NCBI GenBank assembly: GCA_016839585.1
Contig: JAEOTZ010000074.1
Span: 1 to 62,083, forward strand
Source of the DNA: Promethearchaeota archaeon
GTDB lineage: Archaea; Asgardarchaeota; Lokiarchaeia; Sigyniarchaeales; SOKP01
Direction of reading: 5' to 3'
DNA: 62,083 bases
In this document: positions 45,811 to 54,398 of the stretch, piece after piece
Position numbering within the stretch: position 1 is the first letter of the stretch
How the letters are laid out: the number at the start of each line of letters is the position of its first letter
Position numbers and translations under genes: made by a program
Notes under the pieces: generated by a model
Told to the model about the DNA's origin: nothing
Database searches by the model: none
Seen by the model: only the letters and a program-made list of their open reading frames with translations

Positions 45811-48402
45811 ATGGTTGAAAAAAGTTCTAAAAATAATTTCCCTAATCGCTGCAAATTCTGTGGGTGGAAATTTCCGAATGAATTAGTTGAAAGAATTAAT
45901 AAGAATAGTGATTTTCTATTTTGTGAACTCTGTGGTGCTGAAGTTAGATATAATAATGTGAAAAATCAAGAAAATGATGAAACTATTGAAAGTAAGAGTG
46001 ATAATGATCCAGGTGGCAGCATTGATAAATCAAAAAGTTCCCCTTGGAAACGATTCTATGAAACAATAAAGAATTTCATAATTGAAAATGAAGAGGGAGA
46101 AATTCAAGAAGGTTTAACTAAGAAACAAAGGGAACAAATTTTTAGAGTTTATAAAAACCCTGATTTTCCTCAAATTTTCAAAAGTAACTTTATTATTGTC
46201 TTTGCGCGAATTACTTATTTTGAGTTAAAAAAGCTAAAGAGCACGGCACATCTAAGGAATAGTAAAAGGAATTTAACAAAAGCTGAACTTAAAACTTTAA
46301 CAGAACGCCTTTCTCCAATTGCTAAGAAGGATATTAAAGTTGAATTCTTAAAAGACCTACATAAAATATCCCAAAATGATTTTAAGAAAAGGTTGAAAAG
46401 ACTACAAGTTAAATTGAAATCAAGCTCAACTTACTATCATGATTTCATCACCTACATTCAATGGCTTATAACAATTATCGCTAAAATCGTTTCAGAACTG
46501 TGGGATAATACAAATCTCCCCAAATTTGAACAAACAATACTTGAAGATTTAAAAAATTACTTTTACACCAAAAATAATATAAAAAATGATCCTGAAGAAA
46601 ATTTAACTGATAATATTTTAAAAGATGATTTTAGAAAAAATAATTTTGGGAAATTCTGCCATGTGGTAGTTGAGTATATTAAGAAGAGAATAGGGATTTC
46701 TAATAACAGATTTGACGAATATTACATACACATTAAAGAAAAGGGGCTTAATAATGAGGAGATACTTGAAGATGTTCTTTCAGACGATACCCTAACTAGA
46801 TTTCTAAAAATTTCAAATATTGATGCCCAAATTGACGATAGGTATATTAGCTCTAAGAATAGAAATAAGACTAAAAGAATTATACAAATCATTGCTCTTT
46901 TATTATTAAAATGCCCCAATTATCATTGTGTTGTTGACAATTTATCACGAATTGGGATAAGTTCTAAAACTAAGCAAAAATTAAGTAAACAAATGGCTAG
47001 AAAATCTGTTAGAAATTTTTTGAACAAGTTTCAAAAATTATATCCGCAAGTTGATCTTCAAAAATGGCTCCCGAAACCAAAGGAGAAATATACTCTTGAA
47101 TATATTAAAAACCTAGTAAAAGTAGTCAGTATAGAAAGAATAGGAGTAGAGGGGGAATTAATAGAACCTGAAACTGCTCAAAAATTTAAAGCTTTGAAAA
47201 ATAAATTGAGTTTAAAACCGGGTTCAGTGCCTTTAAAAGTTAAGTGTAGAAAATGTGGGGGGGTATTAAAAACTATGGGAAAATATCTCGAACGGGGAGA
47301 TTGGCCATGTAAATTATGTTTAGGATATATATATTCTTATAAAATGCTTAAAAGCGCAGTAAAAATGGTAAGTATTGAGAAAACATCTATTGAGGGTAAA
47401 TTGTTATGGCCTTCAAATGAAAATGATTGGATCAAGTATATATATAATCCAAATAGAAAATCTAAACCAAGTAGAATTCGATTAACGGTTCAATGTGGGT
47501 CCTGTGGAAACATATGGCACCCAGAAGCGCGAGCAGTAGTGCAGGAGAGACAGTGGTGTAAAATATGTAGTTGGAATGTGTTAACTTATGAAAAACTTGT
47601 ATTTTTAGTAGAATCTGTAGGATTAAATAAAACTGGAGTTAAAGGGATTTTAATCCGTCCTGAAAACGAAAACAAATTCAATGAACTTCTCAATAATGCT
47701 AGGAATATAATTGAATCTCTAAATATTAGTAAAAATAACCCCCGTTATAAAGGGTTGCAGCCAAAAAGATTAGGAATACAAGTTAAATGTGGGTTTTGTA
47801 AAAACCCATTTTCTACAAATGCAGAACGTTTGATTGCAAATAAATTTTGCCCTAGATGTTCATCTGGGGAGTATGAACAGATAATTTGTTGGTATGCTTC
47901 AAAAATCTTTAGTTATATTACAAAATCTAAATTAATTTTTCCAAAAGTACAATTAAGCAAAGTAATTAACAGTTTTGATAAAAATCGTTATTCACAAGAG
48001 GAACTAAATGCTATTGAAAACTTAATTAGAAAAGGGGGAGGCCATATTGATGGATATGAAAAATTTACTCTAGAATATAGTTGGTTAAAATTGGGCATTG
48101 AATATCAAGGGGAATACCATTATAAAGTTAAAAAATATTTAAATATGACAGATATAGATTTGGAATATCGTAAATTATTAGATTATTTAACAAAGGATCT
48201 TTCTGAACAGAATGAAATAATTTTATTAATATTTCCTTATTATGTTGATCCTTATATGCGGCATCCTAAAAAGATACAGAAATTTATTATTAATGAATTC
48301 GAAAGGTTAACTAATATTGATATAAAAAAGTATAATATTCCTCTATTCGACCACAGAACTCCAGAATTTGGCCAATATCGGTTAGATAATTATCTTAAGT
48401 AA
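45811..48402 (+). CDS. Multi-zinc-ribbon protein with nuclease-like C-terminal domain
   Basis: The 863-residue protein opens with a zinc ribbon (Cys14, 17, 38, 41) and continues with a basic helical region (to about 430). Three repeats follow, each made of an L/Y-x-Y-x-x-L/I helix and a C-x2-C ... C-x2-C ribbon (first Cys pairs at 479/482, 562/565, 660/663). The C-terminus (about 685-863) reads G-G-H-I-D-G-Y, then L-E-Y-S-W, then I-E-Y-Q-G-E-Y-H-Y at 763-771. That resembles the acidic core of Vsr/PD-(D/E)XK-type nucleases found in zinc-ribbon homing or mobile-element endonucleases. Its function as a nuclease is inferred. Its position 32 nt from the smc stop suggests a role in the insertion there. 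Confidence 0.68.
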   Translation: MVEKSSKNNFPNRCKFCGWKFPNELVERINKNSDFLFCELCGAEVRYNNVKNQENDETIESKSDNDPGGSIDKSKSSPWKRFYETIKNFIIENEEGEIQEGLTKKQREQIFRVYKNPDFPQIFKSNFIIVFARITYFELKKLKSTAHLRNSKRNLTKAELKTLTERLSPIAKKDIKVEFLKDLHKISQNDFKKRLKRLQVKLKSSSTYYHDFITYIQWLITIIAKIVSELWDNTNLPKFEQTILEDLKNYFYTKNNIKNDPEENLTDNILKDDFRKNNFGKFCHVVVEYIKKRIGISNNRFDEYYIHIKEKGLNNEEILEDVLSDDTLTRFLKISNIDAQIDDRYISSKNRNKTKRIIQIIALLLLKCPNYHCVVDNLSRIGISSKTKQKLSKQMARKSVRNFLNKFQKLYPQVDLQKWLPKPKEKYTLEYIKNLVKVVSIERIGVEGELIEPETAQKFKALKNKLSLKPGSVPLKVKCRKCGGVLKTMGKYLERGDWPCKLCLGYIYSYKMLKSAVKMVSIEKTSIEGKLLWPSNENDWIKYIYNPNRKSKPSRIRLTVQCGSCGNIWHPEARAVVQERQWCKICSWNVLTYEKLVFLVESVGLNKTGVKGILIRPENENKFNELLNNARNIIESLNISKNNPRYKGLQPKRLGIQVKCGFCKNPFSTNAERLIANKFCPRCSSGEYEQIICWYASKIFSYITKSKLIFPKVQLSKVINSFDKNRYSQEELNAIENLIRKGGGHIDGYEKFTLEYSWLKLGIEYQGEYHYKVKKYLNMTDIDLEYRKLLDYLTKDLSEQNEIILLIFPYYVDPYMRHPKKIQKFIINEFERLTNIDIKKYNIPLFDHRTPEFGQYRLDNYLK

Positions 48403-48434
48403 ATTCTAGTAAAAGGATTCTTTCTATACTTTTT

Positions 48435-51400
48435 TTAAATAACAGTACTTTCTTCTTCCTCTAATTCTAAAAGTCGCTTTGCCTCTTCCTCTAGATCTAC
48501 ACTGAAAATGTCTGTTATCCCACTTTGTTGCATGGAGACACCGTATATACGGTCTGCGTTAACTATATTCTCTTCACGATGGCTTATTACGAGGAACTGG
48601 GCTTGTTTTGAGAATTCACGTATCTGCATTGACACCCTATGGACGTTCGGCCCATCCAAGGCGGCATCAATCTCATCCATAATGTAAAAGGGTGCTGGAT
48701 AAAATTCTTGCACGGCAAAAATAAATGAAAGTGCCACGAGTGTTTTTTCACCCCCACTGAGAATTTCCAGACTTGAAATTTTCTTCCCACGAGGTCGAGC
48801 TTCGATGCTAATCCCTCCTTCAAAGGGTTTATCAGGGCGATCTAGGATCATTTTAGCCGAACCACCGGGACTAAGCTTCTGGAAAATTCTACTGAACTCT
48901 CTATTTATTTCATGGTAAGCTTTCATGAAGGTTCTTGTCTTCTCAAGTTCTATTTTATCTATTGCGTCTAAGATCGCCTTGCGTTCACGTTGAATAGTCT
49001 GTCTTCGCATATCTATCTCGTCGAATCTCTCTTTTACGGCATCATATTGTTCAATGGCTTTTAAGTTGACTGGTTCAAGAGCTTTTTTCTTCGTTGTTAC
49101 GTCCCCAATATCTGATTGTAATTCAGCTTCTGTTAAATCCTCAGTAACAGGAGGGAGTGCCCCATATTCTTTAGATCTCTGGAATAGAGTCTCTATTTGA
49201 TCAGTACAAATTATTTTTTTAGCTTCATAATTATTTATTTTAGCATTTTCCATAGAAAGATCTGATTTTAAATCATTTAAGATTTTTTGATATTGCTTTT
49301 GCTTTCTCCATGATTCGTCCTTTTTCAGATTGAATTCATCGATTTCTTTTTGTTTTACATCCTTTTTTCCATTTTCACTATTAAGTTGTTGCTTAAATTT
49401 TTCTAGTTCTTCTAAAATTGATTCTATTTGTTTTTCAGTATCTTTAATATCTTGATTTAATTCTGAAATTTTTTGTTCTCTTTCCTTATTTTTGTTTAAC
49501 TCATTAATTTGGCGTTGATATTTCTGTAAATCCTTATTTAATTTATTTAATTCTTTTTGAGCTGCTTTTTGTAATTCTACTTCTTTTGTTTTTTCATTTC
49601 TCAAGGAATCTATAGTCTGTTGTTTTTGATCAACATTTTTTTGAATTTCATCTACTTGAGAATTGAAATTTTCAATATTGTTAAGACAGAGTTCAATTTT
49701 ATTATTAGCATCTATATTCTCTTTCTTAATATCTTCAATTGAATTAATAATTCTCATCACATTTTCAAGTGCTCTTAGACGATCCATTGTATCTTCTAAT
49801 GACTCATTTTCCTTGTCTATTTGTTTTCTTAAACTTTCTGTTTTTTCCCAAAATTTTTCTTTTTCTAAAATTAATGCTTCAATTTTGTTTTGTAAGGTAT
49901 TTTGTTCTGTATGAATTTGATTTATGCTTTCTTCTGTATTGATAATTGAATTTTTCTTTTCCTCAATAATAATATTTAACTTTCCTATGTCAGAATCAAT
50001 TTCTGTAATATTTTCAAATAAATTTTGGATTCCGTGCAATTCTTGAAGATTTTCTCTTAAGTCTTCTAATTCTTTTTGTTTTTTATCAATATCATCTTGA
50101 ATCTTCGAAATATTTTCCCAGTAAGTATCTTTTAGTTCTTTTAATTTATTTATCTCAATTTCTAATTTTTCTGTTTCTTTTTGCTTCTCATTGACTAATT
50201 TCTTTCTTTCTTCAATTTCTAATTCAGAATTTTTAAATTTTTCATTTAATTCCTTATTTCTTCCATTAATTTCTTCAAGTCTTCTTGTTAATGTTGACGA
50301 GGTTTCTGAATTATGTTTTTTTAGAAGACTTAATTCTGACAATTTTTTCTCCGCACTATTAAGATCATCTCCTTGTGATTTAATATTTTCAGAGATATCT
50401 TCTAGTTGCTTATATAAATCTTGACTTTTTGACAATGTTAATTTTCTTAATGAAATATAGACATTTTCAAGAATTTCCATTAAATCCTGTACAAAGCTAT
50501 CAAAAGTTGAGGTTGATTCTTGTACTTCTACATCAGCAGATTCTTTAACTCTATTAATTAATTGATCAATTGTTGAATCTGCATTATCAGTAAATAATTT
50601 TAAAGTTCGGAGGATGGAATTTAACGTGTATGACATTTCAGAGGATTGTTCAGTATCCTCACTAATCCCCTCAACACTTTTCATGATATCTACAATATCT
50701 AGAATAAACTTTTTGAAATCTTCAGCAGAGGTCTCAATTGCTTCTGCATTTGATAATTGGATGTTACTTTTAATAGATTCAACAGAAATGTTAATATTTT
50801 GAGTGAGCATATTTAAAATTTGAAGAATTCCCGTTATATCTCTGGTATTTTTCTCATATTCTTCTTCAGAAGATTCTATTTTTTCTAATAAACTATCTCT
50901 TTCCTTTGTAAGTTCTTCTAAACGTCTTTGAATGTTCTGACTTTTAGAATTAAAATTTTCTGTATCTTTTTCTATTTTTGATAGATTACTATTTAGAGAA
51001 TTAATTTGCACTTCTGAATTACCCTTTTCACGCTCTAATTTAGTTAATTCTTTTTTAAAAATTTTTAATTCTGTATTGATATTATCTATTTTTGCATTAT
51101 TATCATGAATTTCTGAATCAAATGAATATTGTTTCATCTTTAAAAGTTCTAGATTTTGTTCATTACTCCTGAATACTGAGTTTTCTTTTTTCAAAGCTGT
51201 TTTTAATTCACTCAATTGTTTGTTAATATTTTCATTTTCTTTCAATAAACCCTTTACAACTTCTTCTGTGTCTTTACCTTTACTTAAATCTCTAATTTTA
51301 TTCTCAAAAGATGCTTTTTTATCATTTAAATCTTGGATTGTATTTCTATTCATACTAATTTCAGTATTCAATGATGATAATGTAGATTGTAGAAGAACTA

Positions 51401-52883
51401 ATTTTGAATTTAGTTGGTTTTTTTCTTCTTGAATGGCATTAATGTTAGTTTCTAACTCTTTTTGTTTTTGATTTTCTTCATTGTTTTTAGTTTTTAAATC
51501 TTCAATCCTCTTTCTAATTTGTTTTTCAGTCTTTTTTGCCTCATCAATAGCTTCATCTATACTTTCAGCTTCTTGTTTCAATTTATTCAATTCAGTTTCT
51601 AATTTAATTTTCTTTTCTTCATTCTTTTTTATACTTTCTCTAAGAAGCTTTATCTGGGTGTTATTTGATGAGATGTTTTGTTGTACTTTTGAAATTTCCG
51701 CTTTAAATTGTGATTTTTCATCCTCATTATTTTTAATTTTTATATCAAATTCAGATTGATTTTGTTGTCTTCTTTCAATTTCCTTTTTAGCTGCTTCGAG
51801 GTGATTTTCACACTCAGAAATTTGACCAGATACATCTTGAATTAAAGAATCATAAGTTTGTCCTTCCTCAAGTACCATTAGTAAATTCTCTAAATTTTTT
51901 ATTTCTTGTGTCAATTTATCTATTGATTTTCTAGCTAAATCTAAAGTAGTTTGACTTGAAGATAATTGTGTCTTTAAATTTGTTATGTTTTCGTTTACTT
52001 CTTCTCTTTCCTTTTCTCTATCAGTAATCGTTTTCTGAATGTTCTCCATAACTAATGATTCTTGTTTCAGGATATCTTCTTGTCGAGAGATCTTTTCTTT
52101 AAGTTCTTCAATAATTTTTGAAGATTCTTCGACCTTTTTTTCTAATTCATCTTCTTCTTCTCGTAATTTTGAAATTTTTAAAGCAATTAATTTTGAATTT
52201 AAGAAATTTATTTGTTGATCTAATTCTTTCCAAGCTAATGCATCATTTTTTTCTTTTTCAACTTTTTTAAGCTGAGCAGAAACTTCTTTGAAAATTGCTT
52301 CAAACTGTCCTAAATCTCTTTCTGCTTTTTCTAACTCTTTTAAAGTGGAATCTTTCATTTCGTCATATTTCTGAAGCCCAATTAATTCTTCAATGAATGA
52401 TCTTCTCTCCTCTGCATTCATATGAGTTAATTCAACAATTTTACCTTGAAGTACGAATTGGTTACTACCATCTGGATCTACATTAGCTGCTGCTAAAGCA
52501 TTGAGAATCTGTTGGCGAGTAGATTTTTGACCATTCATTTTATAACCCCCACCACCACCTTTTTTAATAGTTCGTGTTATTTCGAATGTATCGGTACTCC
52601 CGGGAAAAACATTTTCTGAATTATCAAAATACATTGTCACAGAAGCTCTTGTCGAGGGATTTTTTCCTTTAGCACCAGCAAAAATAAGGTCTTCCAAACT
52701 TTTTGCTCTCATAGTCTTCTTACTTAGTCTGCCTAAAGCAAAACATAATGCATCTATAATATTAGATTTCCCAGCACCATTTGGTCCAACAATACATGTG
52801 AAACCACTTGAAAATTTGATTGTTACTGTTCGTTCTCCAAATGATTTGAAACCAGTCATAGAGATTTTTTTAATATATGTCAA
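48435..52883 (-). CDS. smc: Chromosome condensation protein SMC, hinge apparently replaced
   Basis: This is the 1482-residue SMC ATPase (usual length about 1,150-1,200). The ABC head is complete: Walker A GPNGAGKS 33-40, the R-loop region, then near the C-terminus the signature LSGGEK and Walker B FYIMDEIDAALD, ending in a Glu-rich tail. In between are two very long coiled coils. At the midpoint, where SMC proteins have a globular Gly-rich hinge, I find no hinge signature. Residues about 689-820 hold two similar ~65-residue helical units (L-N-M-L-T-Q-N and L-K-L-F-T-D-N start them). There is no Rad50 C-x-x-C hook either. The partner genes scpA-scpB lie 13.3 kb downstream, beyond the island. 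The C-terminal codons differ synonymously from the remnant next to scpA. Confidence 0.93.
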   Translation of the reverse strand: MTYIKKISMTGFKSFGERTVTIKFSSGFTCIVGPNGAGKSNIIDALCFALGRLSKKTMRAKSLEDLIFAGAKGKNPSTRASVTMYFDNSENVFPGSTDTFEITRTIKKGGGGGYKMNGQKSTRQQILNALAAANVDPDGSNQFVLQGKIVELTHMNAEERRSFIEELIGLQKYDEMKDSTLKELEKAERDLGQFEAIFKEVSAQLKKVEKEKNDALAWKELDQQINFLNSKLIALKISKLREEEDELEKKVEESSKIIEELKEKISRQEDILKQESLVMENIQKTITDREKEREEVNENITNLKTQLSSSQTTLDLARKSIDKLTQEIKNLENLLMVLEEGQTYDSLIQDVSGQISECENHLEAAKKEIERRQQNQSEFDIKIKNNEDEKSQFKAEISKVQQNISSNNTQIKLLRESIKKNEEKKIKLETELNKLKQEAESIDEAIDEAKKTEKQIRKRIEDLKTKNNEENQKQKELETNINAIQEEKNQLNSKLVLLQSTLSSLNTEISMNRNTIQDLNDKKASFENKIRDLSKGKDTEEVVKGLLKENENINKQLSELKTALKKENSVFRSNEQNLELLKMKQYSFDSEIHDNNAKIDNINTELKIFKKELTKLEREKGNSEVQINSLNSNLSKIEKDTENFNSKSQNIQRRLEELTKERDSLLEKIESSEEEYEKNTRDITGILQILNMLTQNINISVESIKSNIQLSNAEAIETSAEDFKKFILDIVDIMKSVEGISEDTEQSSEMSYTLNSILRTLKLFTDNADSTIDQLINRVKESADVEVQESTSTFDSFVQDLMEILENVYISLRKLTLSKSQDLYKQLEDISENIKSQGDDLNSAEKKLSELSLLKKHNSETSSTLTRRLEEINGRNKELNEKFKNSELEIEERKKLVNEKQKETEKLEIEINKLKELKDTYWENISKIQDDIDKKQKELEDLRENLQELHGIQNLFENITEIDSDIGKLNIIIEEKKNSIINTEESINQIHTEQNTLQNKIEALILEKEKFWEKTESLRKQIDKENESLEDTMDRLRALENVMRIINSIEDIKKENIDANNKIELCLNNIENFNSQVDEIQKNVDQKQQTIDSLRNEKTKEVELQKAAQKELNKLNKDLQKYQRQINELNKNKEREQKISELNQDIKDTEKQIESILEELEKFKQQLNSENGKKDVKQKEIDEFNLKKDESWRKQKQYQKILNDLKSDLSMENAKINNYEAKKIICTDQIETLFQRSKEYGALPPVTEDLTEAELQSDIGDVTTKKKALEPVNLKAIEQYDAVKERFDEIDMRRQTIQRERKAILDAIDKIELEKTRTFMKAYHEINREFSRIFQKLSPGGSAKMILDRPDKPFEGGISIEARPRGKKISSLEILSGGEKTLVALSFIFAVQEFYPAPFYIMDEIDAALDGPNVHRVSMQIREFSKQAQFLVISHREENIVNADRIYGVSMQQSGITDIFSVDLEEEAKRLLELEEEESTVI
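48517..48533. repeat. 17-bp exact direct repeat, copy 2 (intact smc tail)
   Basis: Identical to 35046-35062 in the smc remnant. It lies in the codons for M-Q-Q-S-G of the SMC tail, about 90 nt before the stop. Confidence 0.7.
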
Positions 52884-53071
52884 AATAGATCTCCAATTCT
52901 TCGTTTATTATTAAAAAGATAGAGTAATTCCATCTTTATATATATATTAGACATTATAAAAAAAAAATCTGATTGATACTTTCAATTTATCTTACTAGTT
53001 ATTTATTAAAGATTTTTTCGAAAAAGTTAAGTACACAAAGGTATTATTTTTTTTAGAAGAATAAGTTAATT

Positions 53072-54262
53072 TTACTCATTAAATATCGCATCTACTATAG
53101 CTTTTAGGTGTTTGGGGTTTAGTACCATGAAGAAAGAATCGTAATTTGAAGTATTATTTAATAAATACGGTTTCTTTTTGATTTGATTTCTTTTTGAACC
53201 ACTTAAAATCCCAAAACTTAGCAATCTTTTAATTAATTCGTTGAACTCATTCAAACTTTTTTTATATTCTAAAGATTCACAAGAAATATCATATAATTCC
53301 TTTAATTCATTCAAAGGGATATAATATTTCAACTTTCTCAAGAAATAGTTTGATAAATTGTCAAAAAATATTATTGTTAAAAAATCTTCTTCAGAAACAT
53401 AATTTAGAATGCTAAATTCATCAGAGATCTGAATTGAATCGAATTCTTTTTGGCATATATCTATTATTTCAAAATTTTTGAGATTTTTCTTATCTATTAA
53501 TAACGGGTATATCTCTCTAAGTATTTGAATGCCTTTTCCTGGTACAGGTACATAATGTTCACAAATTAGATCTGTTATATATCTAATTAATTCCTTATCT
53601 ATTTCATGAGTAAATGTCAGGGATACTCGTTGCTTAAGAATAGAGTATAATTCATTATAGCTAAAAAATTCTAATCTTTTTTTTAGATCAAATTCGCTTA
53701 ATAAATCTAAAGTAGAAGGTTTTAAAATTTTATTTACAGTAGAAATCAATGTTATATTTGTTTCTTTTCCAAAATGCAGAAATTTCTTATAGATTTCTGG
53801 CTGCAAACATTCAATATTATAAAATAAAAAGAAAAGATTACAATTTATTTTTTTACATGCTAATTTAATCATATTCCATAAATGAGAAATCTTTGATGTT
53901 AAAATTGAATTAAAATTGAAGTTAAAATTTAAAAAATGATTTAATTCGGTTAATATTGAAAACATTAAATCCTCAAGAGTTTTTTCTTTACAGTCAATAC
54001 AGATTTTATGAATATTAGTTAATTCCTTATTTTTAATTAATAGATCTTTCAAGACTTTATTAACAATGACTTTTTTACCGATTCCTTGAACTCCTTGATA
54101 CAATATATTAAGATAAAATTTATCTGAAATTGAATCATTTAAAATGGAATATAATGATTTTTCTTCTTTTTCTCTATATAATAATTGAGGGGGTACATAA
54201 TTTAGATCAAAAATAGCTTTTGGTCCAACATATTCATTAATATTGTTTGAGTCAACAATCAT
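53072..54262 (-). CDS. Orc1/Cdc6-like AAA+ protein with degenerate ATPase motifs
   Basis: This ~397-residue protein has the layout of archaeal Orc1/Cdc6. An N-terminal segment Y-V-P-P-Q-L-L-Y-R-E-K-E precedes an AAA+ region, and a C-terminal winged-helix-like region follows. The Walker A equivalent is GVQGIGKK, with Lys instead of Thr/Ser after the invariant Lys. The Walker B equivalent is LFFLFYNIECL, lacking the paired acidic residues. ATP hydrolysis is therefore doubtful, so it may be a paralogue with a DNA-binding or regulatory role. I use the ATG at 54262 because the longer frame from a GTG at 54319 would include the TATA-box. It is monocistronic. Confidence 0.65.
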   Translation of the reverse strand: MIVDSNNINEYVGPKAIFDLNYVPPQLLYREKEEKSLYSILNDSISDKFYLNILYQGVQGIGKKVIVNKVLKDLLIKNKELTNIHKICIDCKEKTLEDLMFSILTELNHFLNFNFNFNSILTSKISHLWNMIKLACKKINCNLFFLFYNIECLQPEIYKKFLHFGKETNITLISTVNKILKPSTLDLLSEFDLKKRLEFFSYNELYSILKQRVSLTFTHEIDKELIRYITDLICEHYVPVPGKGIQILREIYPLLIDKKNLKNFEIIDICQKEFDSIQISDEFSILNYVSEEDFLTIIFFDNLSNYFLRKLKYYIPLNELKELYDISCESLEYKKSLNEFNELIKRLLSFGILSGSKRNQIKKKPYLLNNTSNYDSFFMVLNPKHLKAIVDAIFNE

Positions 54263-54300
54263 TTTTGTTATTGAGTTGAATTTTAGCTTTATATCTATGA

Positions 54301-54313
54301 CTATATATTTAAA
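54301..54313 (-). promoter_or_regulatory. TATA-box of the Orc1-like gene
   Basis: On the minus strand TTTAAATATATAG, 39-51 nt before the ATG at 54262. It matches the promoter form seen before the small GTPase and zinc-ribbon genes. Confidence 0.55.
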
Positions 54314-54319
54314 CCCCAC

Positions 54320-54332
54320 CCACAGAGTGTGG
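54320..54332. promoter_or_regulatory. Short inverted repeat upstream of the Orc1-like promoter
   Basis: CCACA-GAG-TGTGG lies directly upstream of the TATA-box in a G+C-rich patch (54314-54334) that stands out from the A+T-rich surroundings. The position fits a BRE-proximal operator or an initiator-protein binding site. No ORB-like G-rich element accompanies it. Confidence 0.35.
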
Positions 54333-54398
54333 TGATTAAAAGTAAAATTAAAAATTTAATGAGAGAAAAGAAGAGAGTTGTTATGTAGCGAGTTGGTT

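Larger units (their letters stand above)
35099..48434. mobile_element. Candidate 13.3-kb insertion at the 3' end of smc
   Basis: The block is bounded on one side by the intact smc stop and on the other by the displaced smc tail, and separates smc from scpA-scpB. All six genes run on the plus strand, opposite to smc and scpAB. Five encode membrane or exported proteins, and the last (45811-48402) is a zinc-ribbon protein with a nuclease-like C-terminus that abuts smc (32 nt between stops). No tyrosine or serine integrase, transposase or capsid gene is recognisable, so the mobility mechanism is open. The claim of insertion rests on the duplicated smc tail. Confidence 0.5.

Noticed and set aside
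23997-48402. Homology between the two 863-residue proteins (23997-26588 and 45811-48402)
   Set aside because: The equal length looks like coincidence: zinc-motif spacing and C-terminal sequences differ and no shared segment could be found by eye.
35099-48434. Provirus or plasmid integration
   Set aside because: No integrase, replication initiator, terminase, capsid or portal gene is recognisable; cargo is mostly surface proteins. Only the duplicated smc tail supports mobility.
48435-52883. Rad50/SbcC instead of SMC
   Set aside because: No C-x-x-C zinc hook in the middle, the head motifs (LSGGEK, FYIMDEIDAALD) are of SMC type, and ScpA/ScpB genes are linked.
54263-54319. GTG start for the Orc1-like gene at 54319
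   Set aside because: The extra 19 codons would include the TTTAAATATATAG promoter element, and the ATG at 54262 begins immediately before the family-like region.
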